Below, in pieces: positions 23,539 through 35,149 of a DNA stretch of 64,000 nucleotides (positions are counted from its first letter, which is position 1; each line of letters opens with the position of its first letter). Both the position numbers and the translations under genes were made by a program. The stretch is from the NCBI GenBank assembly GCA_038380435.1, contig JAWZYU010000034.1, positions 23,167,404 through 23,231,403 on the forward strand, in the 5' to 3' direction. A model generated the notes under the pieces. The model saw only the letters and a list, made by a program, of their open reading frames with translations, was not told the origin of the DNA and searched no databases. This DNA is from Ryuthela nishihirai (Eukaryota; Arthropoda; Arachnida; Araneae; Heptathelidae).

Positions 23539-24049
23539 TATATATACAGGCTATGAAAATTTGCAAAAACTGTCTGTGAGGTGGTGGATGGTGTGTGTGG
23601 TGTAGTAGGGAGTGTAAGCATAGATAGGAGGGTGAAGATAGTGGAATATATGCACAAATACAATTTTCGAATTGGTGTATAGGTGGGCTGGCAGAGCTGT
23701 AGTATCGATGCAGTAATACATCCTTAGTATATGTTAGTTTAGTGCACAAATCATGTGGTAGTGCAGTAGAGTGTCCAAAATGCATCTTTTGTGTCCTATG
23801 TTGGATCTTTTTTGCCCCTATGGATCGTTTTGGCATTTGGATCTTTTTGTTTGTCCCATGGATCTTTTTTAGAGAAGGAAGTTGCAAGATAGTGAATGCT
23901 GAATAGATGGATGTTTATAAAATTTTTCCAGTGCTGTGAATGAAATGGGCTAGGGCTCTGTAGTGAGATTGTGAATTTTTATGTGTGGGATTTAGTATGG
24001 TTTGTGTGGAATATTGTGGTGACTCCTAGAGTAGCAAGATTGTGATAGA

Positions 24050-27000
24050 GGGTGTGTCTTTGGGTATTGTAAAGTGTGCAGTGTAAAAGAAAGTGGGGAA
24101 TGTCCTCTATCACTTGGCAGGTGGGGCAGAGGACTGAAGGTGCTTTGTTCATAAAAAGGTCCTATTAATGTTCACTCTGCCTGTGTGGAGTCTATGTATA
24201 GCAGTTTGGGCTCTTCTGGAGAGGAATTAACATGTAGAATATGTGGGATGGGTGCAATAGTGGCCCTAAATGTGTTTTTGGGAGCAGTGAGTTGGGCCCA
24301 AGACTGTGACCATGTAGAGTGGAAGTTTTTATTGTGGATTCTTATGTAATGTTTGCATGTCCCTGTTCGGGCGCCACTTTCTTTTACTGCTCTGTAACGC
24401 TCCAAAGATTATTAACTTTTCGAAGTTGGACCTTTTGTCTGATCCAAATTTATTAAAATTCCGGATAGCTGTATCGGGCGTCAGGCAATAATAACTTGCC
24501 AAATAAAGTTGAAATAGGGTCATTAAGTATTTTCCAAGCATTACTTATTGAGCAAGAATTCAAAAATGATTGGCAAGTTTAATTAAAGTTTAAATCTAAT
24601 CAAAAAATTTATGTTGCTCAAGAGAAAAAAATAGCAAACAAAAATTCTAAACAAACAAAGTTAATTTCCAAAAATTAAACTGCACAAGCTAATGACGCAA
24701 GAGAGGTTGTGTCCTGACCACGCACTTTAACGGTTATCAATCAAAAGGTCGGAGTTGCGCATGTGCAACTCCTACAGCTTGGAACGAGGATTGAGGCAGT
24801 CCAAAAGAAATGAAATAATCCCCAAAATGATAAATATAATGTAAATAAAGCAAAACTGGTTAAGGAAAAGTAAAAGTGAATGGGTGGACCATCACATTGT
24901 GGTATGATAATTAGGGGCTGGGAGTGTGTGGCCTTGTTTTGCTAGTGTGTCAGCAGTCTCATTGTGTGTGATATTGCAGTGTGAGGGGATCCAATAAAAT
25001 GAGTGTTTTGCCCTTGGCAATTGTGTTATGTGATAGTTTGTGTATGTGATAAAGGGAATAATTATGAGATTGGTCATATGTTTGTTTATTAATGTATTGT
25101 AGGGCAGACCTTGAGTCTGTGATTATGTTTTGTATGTTAAGGTGGGAGGCCCATTCTAGAGCCATGTGAATTGCTGCTAATTCTGTTGAGGTGTTATTTT
25201 CAGCATGATTTATTTTCATGATGGTGTGAGAATTTGGGGGAAGTACAGTGGAAAGTAACTGAGCCAGAAGTGGTAAGTGTGATCCATCTGTGTAGATTGT
25301 AAGGTCTGTGTCAGGGAGATGTGTGATGAGTTGATCAGCTGCTGATTTGAGCTCAATAGGGTGATGTGATCTTTTGTTGGTAATGTGTGGGAGGGTGAGG
25401 TGAATGTTAGGTTTTTTAATTAATCAGTATGGTAGAGTGTGCTTAGCTGTGAAAGGTTGTTTTATTTCCAGGTGTGGTATGAGGAGTGTTGTTTAATAAT
25501 TGGAGCAGTGGTGGTAAAATTGGTATTGAATTCTATTCTTGTTATAGCAGGGTGTGTAGGGTTGAAGTGTTTGAGTTTGATGTAATGTTTGCAGGTGAGA
25601 TTGTCTTTTGATGTTGAGGGGGGGGGGGGTTGCATATTTGCTTCTGCCCAAGTGGCCAGGTTTGAGCAGCCAGCTTTAAGACCCAAGGCAAGTCTGATGG
25701 CTCTTGTTTGTATTGTTTCTAGTTTTTTTGTTTGTGTGTGTGAAGCTGTGTTAAGTGCTGGGAGGCCATACTCAAATCTGGAGTTTAGGAATGCTTTGAT
25801 GAAGGTGAGCATTGCTGTATCACTAGCCCCCCCCCCCATGTTGCTCTGGTGATGGCAGTGAGTATGTTGAATGCTCCATTACATGTGGATATAATGTTAT
25901 TAATGTGTTGTTTCCATGTAAGCCTATGGTCTATAGTTAGCCCCAAGTATTTATAGTGGTTGACAGTAGGGATGTTGCAGTTATTAATTGTGATGGTTGG
26001 GGAATTGGTGGTTAAGTGTTTACATGTAATAGGTAAGACTGCAGATTTAGGTGCTGAGAAGGCTAGTCCCCATTTAGTAGTAAAGTCAGGACCTTGTTTG
26101 ACTGCATTTTGTAGGGTTGTTTGTATGGTTGTGATATTAATACCAGTGGTCCAAAGTACAATGTCATTAGCAAAAATGGAGCATGGGATTTCTTCATTGA
26201 AAATTGTTGTGAGGTCATGAAGTAGGATATTAAATAATGTAGGGGAAACTACACTTCCCTGTGGAAGTCTCCTGTTAAGTTTATGTGAGTCAGAAAGTGT
26301 AGTCCCCAAGCTTGACTTGGATATTTTTGTGTGTGAGGAAATTTTTAATAAATTGAAAAATATTTCCTGTGATGTCTAATTGATGTAATTTGTAGAGTAT
26401 ACTGATGTGTGAGGCAGAAGTGAGATCTAGAAAGACACAGCATAGAATTTCTTTGTTTTTGATAGCAAATTCTGCTGATGTGATTATATCAAAGAAATTA
26501 TATGTGGTAGACTTGTGCTGTCTAAAGCCAGTCTGGCAAGTCGGGAGTGTATTTGTAGTGTGGAGGAAGAATTTTAATTTGGAGAGCACCATTCTTTCTA
26601 GAATTTTAAGTATACATGATGTGAGTGTTATGGGTCTATAAGAAGAAATTTCAGATACTGATTTATGTGGCTTTAAAATGGGGATAATATGGATATCTTC
26701 CCATTCAGTGGGAAAAGTTTGTTTGTTCCAGCATTCATTGTAGATGTGTAGCAAAGAGCTAAATGTTTTTGTGCCAAAGTGTGTTAATGTGATGTAAGTG
26801 ATGTTGTCAGGTCCTGGTGTACTTTTTTTATTTGCCTGTTGAATGGCTGCAGAGAGTTCATTTCAGGTAAATTGAGGGTGGGAAGTTTGCAGTGAGTGGT
26901 TTGATTAATTGTGTTATTTGTGTGAATGCAATGCTGTTGGTAGATATGTGTGTTGGCTTGGGGAGGGGGGGGGGGGGTTGTGGTTAGCTGCATTGCAATG

Positions 27001-28115
27001 AGGTTAGTCCCTTGTTTTGTGGAGATATTTTTTCTCCATAAATAGGTGTGCCAAGGGGCTATAGGTTGAGCCTGGGTCCTGAGTGTTATGATTGTAGACC
27101 AAATAAGGGGTGAGTCTGTTCTGGGGTTGATGTTGTTACAGAAGTTTCTCCACTCCTTTCTTTTAACGTTGAGCCTAAGTCTCCTAAGCTTTGCATTTGC
27201 TTTTGTTGAAAGTGTTGATTGCAGGTACCGTGGGGTGTTTTCTGGCTGTGTCTTTTGTTTTCCTCTTTATCTGTAGTTGTTTGGTGATTTCTGGATGATT
27301 TTTTTGTAAATCCAGTCATATGTTTTGTGGTGAATTTGCTGGTGTGTAAGCTTTGTTTGATGCAAGTGTAAAAGGAGGTAATATTGTCAGGTGATTGTGT
27401 GTTAATGTTGTTTTCACAGTCGGAGGAGAAGTTTTGCCAGTTAATGTGTGCTTTTGTAGTTTATGCTGTGGGTTTGATTCCTTGTAGTGTAATGAATATG
27501 GGAAAGTGATCACTATTCCATGTTGAGTGGTGAACCTGCCATGTGATTATAGGAGATATGTCAGGAGTGGAGAGTGTGAGGTCTAGAACAGACTCAAAGG
27601 GTATTTTGGTGAAGGTGGCTGTACCATCATTATGTATGGTCAAATTGAAATGTTGTGCGAGTGTTTCAATAGTTGTGCCTCTGAGGTTGGTTGGTTTGCT
27701 ACCCCATGGTGTTATAAAGTCTCCCAGGACAATGTTTGGCCGTGGGGAGAGGGAGAATATATTATATTGGTGAAGTCAGTAATTAATGTGTTGGAGTTGA
27801 TAGGTTCATGTGGGTAGAAGTATGTGTTGTATGTATTAAATGTGTTTTGAATTTTGATAATACCTATTATGTCCATGTAAGAGTATCTTGTGGTGATGGG
27901 TATTATGCAGTGTGGTAATTTTTTCTGTACAAGGATTGTAGAGTTGGAATATGTTTTGTCTGTAATGGCTTTGTGTAATATGTAGGGTTTGAAGTGGAAG
28001 TTGTCTGGCACTTTGGCTTCATTAAGTGCCAGAATGGGGATAATGTGTTTGTCTGTGAATGATTTGAGTTCAAGGACTTTATTTGGGAGTGATCTACAGT
28101 TCCATTGGATACAGG
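24050..28115 (-). pseudogene. I-type LINE ORF2: endonuclease, RT, RNase H
   Basis: From 28115 downward the text starts CIQWNCRSLPNKVLELKSF, the opening of an APE endonuclease. It continues with LDLTLSTPDISPIITW and NSDHFPIFITLQ near 27550. RT: SSYRPITLTSCILKILERM (26640), TGFRQHKSTTYNFFDIIT, LPQGSVVSPTLFNILLHDL (26270) and the catalytic box as IFANDIVLW (26180), in which the usual first Asp of the F-x-DD motif is Asn. RNase H: NNTSTELAAIHMALEWA (25180), ITDSRSALQYINK and WIPSHCNITHNETAD (24980). A C-terminal remnant follows at 24400-24050 after the LTR insertion. Multiple frameshifts make it dead. Confidence 0.88.
24359..24885 (-). mobile_element. LTR-like segment with tRNA-Lys primer-binding site
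   Basis: On the minus strand, about 500 bases unlike the surrounding LINE separate its RNase H from its C-terminus. They end with TTTGGAGCGTTACA, a 16-base spacer, and then TGGCGCCCGAACAGGGAC (24376-24359), a perfect 18-nt complement to the 3' end of tRNA-Lys(UUU). That arrangement is the 5' LTR border of an LTR retroelement. No element genes follow: LINE sequence resumes directly. No 4-6-bp target duplication was found. LTR limits are approximate. Confidence 0.65.
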
Positions 28116-28199
28116 TATATGTAGGTGTAGTGTCAGGGGGAAAAATGGAAATATAGCAAGAATGTGTGTGTGTGTGTGTGTGGGGGGGGGGTGAGGATT

Positions 28200-30290
28200 A
28201 ATTTAATTGCTGTAGCAGCGCCAAGATGGCCTTTAAGGTAATGTTTAGTTGGGGAGTTGGTTGGTTGGTTGTTTGAGGAGGTATGGCGCATGGGCGACTA
28301 GGCCATAATGCACAAACTAAAGACAACAGAAAGGGTAAAAGATGTGTACCCCCCAACCAATAGTTAAAACAAAAACACTACAGAAAAAAATTGTAGACTA
28401 ACAAATAACAATTGTAAAAATACAAAGTAAAACAACTTGAAAAATATAACGTATAAAAATCCCAGGTGTAAAAGACCTGGGCTATACAAAAGACAAGGTA
28501 AAATCAAAATCTATTAAAATAACCAAATGTTTTAAAAAGGCAAAAACAGGCACTAAAATTCAATGATAGGATAAAAGATGTCCGAGTGTAAGAGGCTCGG
28601 ACAGAAAATTATGATAGCTAAAATATATACGACGTTCGATGTTAAAACATGCACATTCGATTAAAAAATGTTTGATTGATAAAATGGTGTCACAAAGTGT
28701 TTAGTTGGGGAGATCTGGTTTTTGGTGGCAGAAGGGCATCTATTAAAGGAACTAGTAATTGAATAAGGTGTGGGACCAGGGTATGGTGGGTGGAAGGGGG
28801 AGTAGGTTTGTTTTTGGTAGGCATAGTCTTTTTTGTCCTGGCCCTTCTCAAGTAGTTTGATTTTGCCCTTCTGGTGGAGAATTTAGGTGAAGGGGGTGGG
28901 AGACTGTTGTGAGATTGGTTGCTTTTGATTGTCCTCATATGATTAGCTGGTGATTTGTGCAACTCTGGTAGGGAGGGGGGGAAAGTTGTGTTTAGTGGAG
29001 GGGCATGAGGATATTTGGCTTGGTATCTGTGAAGGTGTTGGTTTAGGAGTAGGTAGGGGTAGGAGTGTCTGTGGGACAGTGATTGGTGCTGCCACTGTAG
29101 CTGTTGTGTTGGGTTTTGATGGATGAACATGTTTATTGATGGGTGTGGAGGTGGTGGCTGCAGTTTTTATTTGTATGGCTCTGAGCCCTAGCTGGAAGGG
29201 ACATGGGCCTTCCACAATTATAACAAATTAAGGGTTGATCTCTTTTGCAGTCATGAGATAATGACCTTGTGTGCAATATTTACATCTTGCAGCTCTTCTA
29301 TAGATATTGATCATGTGCCCATATCTCTGGTATTTGAAGCATTGTGGAGGGGGATTGGTGTAAGGGGTAACCTGGTATGTAGACAGTCCACGTTCCAATG
29401 ATGTTGGGAGGGGGAGAGAATTAAAATAAAGGATTACTTCTCTGTATTCCTTCTGACCATGTTGCCATCCATGGTGTGAATGGCATAGGTGATTCTTTTA
29501 ATTTTATGAGCATCATATTCAGCTAGTGCATATAATATGCTGTCATTGTCAAGGTATTTATCCACACTCTCTATGCTGCCATATGTTTTATTGTATGATT
29601 CTGGAAATTTAGATTAGATTGGTATATTTTTAATGTGTAACAGCCATAATGGTCTTGGCTTGACTGTGATTTCTGACATGTGCCAGATACTCCCCTCTGT
29701 GGGTAAATCTGGCTTCAAGGGGTTTTTCAATATGTGAGTTAATAGCTTTGTCTAACGCATTAATGTTGAGCTTTTGTAGGACCAGAGGGGGAGGGTTGAA
29801 AAGAGGAGCACTGATACATAGGCCTACTCAAGATTGAAGTCACAAACAGTATCATTATCTGATGAGTTAAATGGTTTCCTTAATCTTTTTCTGTTTTTAA
29901 CTACAGTCCAAGTTTCCTCGATTTCTTGAGTTTGCATTTTTTCTTGTTGTTCTACTTGTGTGGATGTTTGCGGTTGAGAGTGGGGGGAAGGGGGTGGGCA
30001 TGCGTGTGGCTAGTGGAAGCTTGGGAATAGTTTGAGTTGGATAGATTGGCTAAGCTTGGCACTAATAAACATCTGCCTGTTTGTGCAAGTTTGAAGAATG
30101 TATCGCCTGATCGCTGGTACAGACACTAGTGCTGGCACCACTCACTGACATTATACAGACCTGCTTGGAGAACGAAGAGGATGACATTGACAGCTCATGT
30201 CATTGGCTTTGCCTGGAATACTTGGATGACTTCTGGAAGCTGTCCTTGGCTTCCTGGATGCTTGTGCTTGCATATTGAAGTATCTTCTAG
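28200..30290 (-). pseudogene. I-type LINE ORF1 (gag-like)
   Basis: Starts near MQAQASRKPRTASRSHPSIP (about 30280). Zinc-knuckle text lies at 29340-29200: QCFKYQRYGHMIN, CKYCTQGHYLHDC (a good CX2CX3HX4C) and CYNCG. It is followed by a proline-rich stretch (29130-28720) and a C-terminus interrupted by the 28257-28697 insertion. Such zinc knuckles mark the RNA-binding ORF1 protein of I/Jockey-group LINEs. Several frame changes are present. One Cys of the first knuckle is Tyr. Confidence 0.75.
28257..28697 (-). mobile_element. CCAA-tailed retroposon with stem-loops
   Basis: A 441-bp insert with a perfect 15-bp target duplication TGTTTAGTTGGGGAG (28242-28256 and 28698-28712). On the minus strand it ends CGCCATACCTCCTCAAAC then (AACC)n. 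No ORF and no tRNA-like head were recognised. It contains three hairpins (28333-28351, 28461-28481, 28579-28603). The 3' end matches other truncated copies at 7755 and 10660. It is likely a SINE or short derivative mobilised by an I-group LINE. Confidence 0.82.
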
Positions 30291-31200
30291 GAGATGTAGC
30301 CTTAAAAAATACTAAAAAATCAGAGAAAAGAAATGTCACTTCTTGTCACTGTGACAGTTGCAGACCCCCAATAGCACCCCATACCATTATGCCTGGCTGA
30401 TGGGCGGTGTGCCAGTAATGAACAAAAGCTGGATCTGTCCTCTCACCTGGTTGTGGCTATACACGGGCCCATCGATCGTCAGCACCCACACAGAAATGGG
30501 ATTCATCACCAAACACAACAGTGTTCTATTCATGACTCCAGTTTGCATGACTTCGGCACCAAGCCAGACGAGCCTGTGATGGTTTGCAGTCAATGGCAGT
30601 CGATGTAATGGTTGCCTAGTGCACAGGTGTTACTCATGCAACCTTTGGTTACCGTTTGGATCATTATGGGGACATCCATGGCTACTGACACAGCATCGAA
30701 TATCACCTGCAGTACTCTGTGGTGACGAACGAGCATGTCGAACAATGCACCTATCAAGCCATGTTGACGTCTGTTGGATGGCACCATTCCCTCTGCAACA
30801 CACACTAGAACCTTCATTTCACACTGTTGCCAACAGTATCCAACTGTTCATGCATCCCAATGAACATGGGCAGTGACACGATGTGTAATCCTTCCAGCTT
30901 CATATAGGTCTATAATTCTTCCTCTCTCAAAAGCATCCAAATGGTGATAAACCTGCCGATTGTGTGTACCAAGCATTTTTGGCCATTGCCTAACAATTTC
31001 CAAGTGGAACCACCTAATCTCAACCATTTGCATGACTTTCACCCATATAAACACAATATCGTTCGTTTTCCATCTGTTGAGCCACACATTGGCTCCGGAT
31101 TATCATCATTTGCATATCTCAACTGTGCATACCCACACTTCCATTTGCATGTTTGTATGACATGCCCTTGTGGGTGGGGCACTTTCAATCTCGAGCAGTG

Positions 31201-31772
31201 TATATATATATATAAATTACAACGGAAATTTTTATTTTTAAAAAATCTATTTTATTTGTTGTACTCAAAACATATACATACGTCTAGGCCCCACAATTCG
31301 AATTCTGTGAACTTATACAGATGACGTGGACACTGGAAAAGCTTAATGGATCTACAAACATGCATAATGGAAATATTTTTTTGGGGGGGGGAGTCAAAGG
31401 CGTGGTGTGAAGATCAAAACATTAAGTTCCCACTATTGTCAAGAAGTTAATGGCCCCTTCCTCCAATTCTCTATTTTATACCTAAATTATCCCATGTATA
31501 GAGTTTCTTTTCTAAGTGTCTAAGCCAATCATAGGGAATTGTAATGTACCTCAGATTTTTGCCTTATTGTAATTGCCCTTTTTCCTTGTGCATGAATGGA
31601 GACTCACTCTTTTTTTTACTCCAGCTCTTATCTGGCTATCATAAAGCCCTTTCTCTGAGCACCTGTTGTTTAAAAGGTGGCTGAGACAGCTGCTTTGCAA
31701 ATTCTTTTGGAAAGTGCCATTGAGCAGTTACTGAAAGTTAAATTTCAAAGTTGATACTGACTGATCTTTAAA
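31201..31772 (+). other. intron, (TA)n and nothing else recognised
   Basis: A short TA run (31201-31214) directly adjoins the Tc1 end. The rest is unremarkable, with a G run at 31382-31391. Confidence 0.6.
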
Positions 31773-32806
31773 GAGGGGTGATAGGCTCTTTTGGTATTGG
31801 TAGCTGCAATGGGCAACATCTCCTACAGGTAAGTAAACTTAATGGTTTGAGAATAACTAACACTTATTACAAACACTGCAACATACATAAGTACACATGG
31901 GTTTCACCAAATGGGCTGCATAAGAATATGATAGATTTTATACTAATTAACAACAAATGGGCTAGTTCTTTTAGGAATACCAGGTCATATAGGGGAGCTG
32001 AAATTGGATCTGACCATTACCTCGTTAAAAGTGTCTTGCAACTTAAATGTAAAAAGAGTTGTGTTAGGGTTAAAAAATTTACTTTTAATACTGAAGCTCT
32101 GAAAGACCTGGTTATAGCCAAAGCTTACCATGATAGGTTACTTAGTCATTATGACAGTCATGGTATGCTTACTACTGATGTTGAGGAAGAATGAGACTGT
32201 TTTAAACAGGCTATTTTTTTTTTTGGAAACTAACAGTACTCTTTTAGGAAAAAAAAGGAGCAGAAGAGACAGAATTATCTGAGTGATAAGGCACTTGAGC
32301 TTATTTCAGAAAGAAAGAACTGCAGGAATGTCCTTAATCAATACCATACTAGTCCTAATGAAAAACATTGCAAAGAGCTTAATAAACGTATAAAGAATCG
32401 GTTAACTGCTGATAAGAATCTTTGGCTTGATGTCTTGGCTGACAAAGCCAAGGAAGCAGTTAGAGAGCACAACAGCAGAGAGCTGTACCAGATAGTTAAT
32501 GTTTTGTAAGGTAGAAAATGGACAGGGATTGAAGGATAAACAAGGTAAGGTTATAGAAGGTGAGGATTCTGTCATGGCTAGGTGTGCTGAGCATTTCAGT
32601 GATGTTCTAAACAATGTAGTTAGTTCTACTCCCATTGTTTGTAATGATAATAATGCATTTGTGGCTTTAATGTTTCCCTATAGCACAGTCTGAAGCTATT
32701 TTGGCTGTTTCTAAACTTAAACTACATAAATCCCCACGGGTAGATGAAATTACTTTAAGTTACTACATGGATGACTGAAATTTTGAATATCTTTTATGAT
32801 AAAGGC
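31773..32806 (+). pseudogene. RTE-like LINE copy 2, internal fragment
   Basis: Covers the end of the endonuclease (GSDHYLVKS at 32010) and the linker to the start of RT (KSPRVDEIT at 32730). It has frameshifts, an inserted T run at 32212, an early stop at 32193 and a 30-bp loss near 32750. It stops abruptly at AAAGGC (32806). A short piece of the same LINE in opposite orientation follows. Confidence 0.9.
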
Positions 32807-32827
32807 CTAGGATTCAAACCTTCAAAC

Positions 32828-32890
32828 CTTATCATTACTTACAAAGTCAAACTATCTAATGTGCAAGATGCTGTGCAAGCATCTAGAATC
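32828..32890 (-). pseudogene. inverted LINE fragment
   Basis: TTATCATTACTTACAAAGTC to GCATCTAGAATC matches, in reverse, the LCSRCLRSILGIRWFNF region of the same LINE (compare 54490-54557). Together with 31773-32806 it makes an inverted junction. Confidence 0.8.
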
Positions 32891-33965
32891 CTCCATGTGC
32901 CACCGAAACAGCTCTTACCTGGTGAGGCAGGAATGCTACAAGATTTGTAAAGGTGTCTTGTCTCTGGTATCAGCACGTTACCAGCAGATCCTTTAACTGT
33001 TGTAAGTTATGTGGTTGAGCGGCAACAGATCGGATATGCAGTGCCAACAGAAACCATAGATGCTCGATTGGACGTATATTATGTCTGAGGAATTTGGAGG
33101 CCAGGGAAATACCTGGAAATCTTCCTCATGTTCCACAAATCATTTTCAAACAATCCAGGCAGTGAGGCATGACTCATTATCCTTCTGAAAGAAGATGCTA
33201 CTAGAGAGAGATACCGTTGCCATGAAAGGATATACCTGGTCTGCAATCATGTTTAGGTAGGTGGTAGACATCATAGTTTCCTCATGTGAATGACTGGATC
33301 CAGGATTTCCCAGCAGAATATTGCCCAAAGCATTACACTTTCTCCACTGGCTTGTTTTCGTCCCACAGTGCATCCTGGTGCCAACACTTTCCCGAGTAAA
33401 GGGCATACACATACTTGGCTATTGATATGGTGCAAAAGGAAACAAGATTCATCGGACCAGACCATCTTCTTCCAATCATTCAAGGTCCAGTTTTGATGCT
33501 TGTGTGTCCATTGTAGGCACTTTCAATGGTAAACTGAGGTTCACATGAGCACTCTGAGTGGCCTGTGACTATGCAGCCCCATTTTCAGCAGGGTTTGATG
33601 TACTGTGTGTTATGATGCATTACTCTCATCACCAGCATTCAAATCACAGGCGAATTGTGCCACAGTATCCCTTCTGCTTTTAGTATTGATAAGCCATGGT
33701 CGGCCCACACCTTGCCAACAGTTATGGTTTTTCCCTCCTCGGACCACTTTTTGAAGGTAATAACCATGGTTGACTGTGAGCACTCCACAAGCCTTGCTGT
33801 CTCAGAGATTCTCTGACCCAATTGTCTCGCCATTACAATTTGGCCTTTGTCAAACTCCCTTAAATCCGTTACCTTTCCAAACTGAAGAACAAGAATAACA
33901 CTGATTAACAGAGCTCAGTATCAGGTGTTATTTATACCATTTCATGACCTTCACATGCACCGTGA
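32889..33965 (-). mobile_element. Tc1-type transposon, ends lost
   Basis: Same family as the element at 37344. The minus-strand transposase has a helix-turn-helix (LGQRISETARLVECSQSTMV, 33820), DWKKMVWSDESCFLL (first Asp, 33475) and GESVMLWAIFCWE. The region after the second Asp is damaged. The left end is cut at the inverted LINE fragment and the right terminal repeat is missing. Confidence 0.85.
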
Positions 33966-34448
33966 TTATTATTTATATTATTATACCTAATCCATAAAAA
34001 AGTTAGCTTAAGTATTTAGTAATAATTATTATGCTCATCCCCCTGTGTAAGGAGCCAAAGCACTGCTGTCAGTGACATGCCTTGAGCATGATACCCCACC
34101 ACACCATTTCAAATTTCCGTCATAAATAAATCGTTTATAATATTTGTTTAAAATTTTGTCATTTTCAAAAAATTCCACCGTTAGAGAGTGCAATTGAAGC
34201 TGTTGGGAAATTTTGAATATGCAAATGATTGTATTTCATCAATAACTATCCAACCAAAAAATTTTTTATTTTACTCTAAAACAACAAAATTAAGTCTCTG
34301 ATGCAATAAATATATGGCCCTTGATTTTAAAAAAAACTCCATTTTCGAAAAATTCGTCATTCAGAAAACTGTCATTCAAAAAATTCGTTATTTGAACAAT
34401 TGACTTTTGAAGAACTGGTTTTTGAACAATTGATTTTTGAATGATTTC

Positions 34449-34555
34449 ATTCTACATCTAGCTTATCACTATTTACATAGTCAAGCCTTAAGTGAAATGA
34501 TACGATAAAATACTCAGGTTTGACTATGTAAATAGTGATAAGCTAGATGTAGAAT
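34449..34555. repeat. perfect 36-bp inverted repeat, 35-base loop
   Basis: 34449-34484 and 34520-34555 are exact reverse complements, starting ATTCTACATCTAGC. No TA or other target duplication stands out. The neighbourhood is AT-rich and decayed, so perfect arms suggest recent origin or ongoing correction. Confidence 0.95.
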
Positions 34556-34739
34556 AGTGTTGTTCAGGAGCAATTAACGTTATTACAATATAATCGTGTA
34601 TTAAATATTTATTAAATATGTTTGCAATTTGTGATGCTGATAAAGATTTTGGCATATTTTTAGTAATGAATCATCAATAGAATTTGTCTCCTTCTAATGC
34701 TTGATGTATTAAGTCTCAGGTTTATCACATATCTTTTCT

Positions 34740-34960
34740 ATTCAATAGTAGTTGTTTTCTATAAAAGTTTTGTTTCTGATCTCTAATTTCAGCAGTAAGT
34801 TGGTTTCGTAATTTTTTCTAAGTTTCGTTGTATTGCTTTTGTAATTGTTCCAAACATTTGTCTCTACATTTAATCAAGTTATAAATTTCTGGGTTGATCC
34901 ATTCTTTACTATTATTAGGTTTCCCGGATCTTTTCTGTGTCCACTTTGGAAAATCTTGTT
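34740..34960 (-). pseudogene. non-LTR retrotransposon linker fragment
   Basis: Minus-strand reading gives FPKWTQKRSGKPNNSKEWIN, PEIYNLIKCRDKCLEQLQKQ, a stop, then LRNQLTAEIRDQKQNFYRKQ. Rd..l...Y...RN.v...ir..k..fy patterns are typical of the stretch between endonuclease and RT in LINEs. It is too short to name a clade. Confidence 0.5.
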
Positions 34961-35149
34961 TTTATTTAAAATTTCTTCTTAATTAAGTTTGAAAAATTTA
35001 TAAGAGCTGTCATTAGGATTGATGATGTTCATGCATGAGACGGTTGTTGTACTATAAGTTATTGTATTACATGACATTAATGCAAGAAATTATATAGAAT
35101 TGCATATGCATGAGAATTAATGTTATTTAGAGGCACTGATTGCATAATA

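Larger units (their letters stand above)
20816..30367 (-). mobile_element. full-length I-type LINE with nested insertions
   Basis: Minus-strand non-LTR element. The 5' end is at 30367 and the 3' end at 20816, defined by the 15-bp duplication. It holds ORF1 with zinc knuckles, ORF2 with endonuclease, RT and RNase H, and a long C-rich 3' untranslated region (G-rich on the plus strand at 21240-21990). Without nested elements it would be roughly 7 kb. Nested inside are a SINE (20968-21180), a Tc1 element (22010-23538), an LTR/PBS piece (24359-24885) and a retroposon (28257-28697). The 3' boundary lacks a clear tail, so the left limit is inferred from the duplication only. Confidence 0.75.
20241..31200 (-). 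mobile_element. Tc1-type transposon split by a ~9.6-kb LINE insertion
   Basis: The left end TACACTGCACGACATCGAAA and the right end (reverse complement) TACACTGCTCGAGATTGAAA share a terminal repeat and are flanked by TA. The N-terminal half of the transposase is at 31200-30368 (HLDAFERGRIIDLYEAGR helix-turn-helix, VVFGDESHFCVGADD with first Asp, GIMVWGAIG). The C-terminal half is at 20815-20241 (WGAIGYDSKSLLVHITGTLT, IFQHDNTRVHT with second Asp, SPIENLWNHIGR with Glu). The halves meet at the same WGAIG codons. Removing the insert and one copy of its 15-bp target duplication leaves 1393 bp, a normal Tc1 length. Confidence 0.88.
33966..35146 (+). other. intron with a perfect hairpin and a LINE remnant
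   Basis: Apart from the hairpin (34449-34555) and the LINE-like stretch (34740-34960), this holds AT-rich DNA with a degenerate run of ATTCGTCATTC-like units at 34350-34445. Confidence 0.6.

Noticed and set aside
28081..28140. Window-internal host gene with many proline-rich frames (24-30 kb, minus strand)
   Set aside because: Zinc knuckles, endonuclease, RT and RNase H motifs show it is ORF1 and ORF2 of an I-type LINE.
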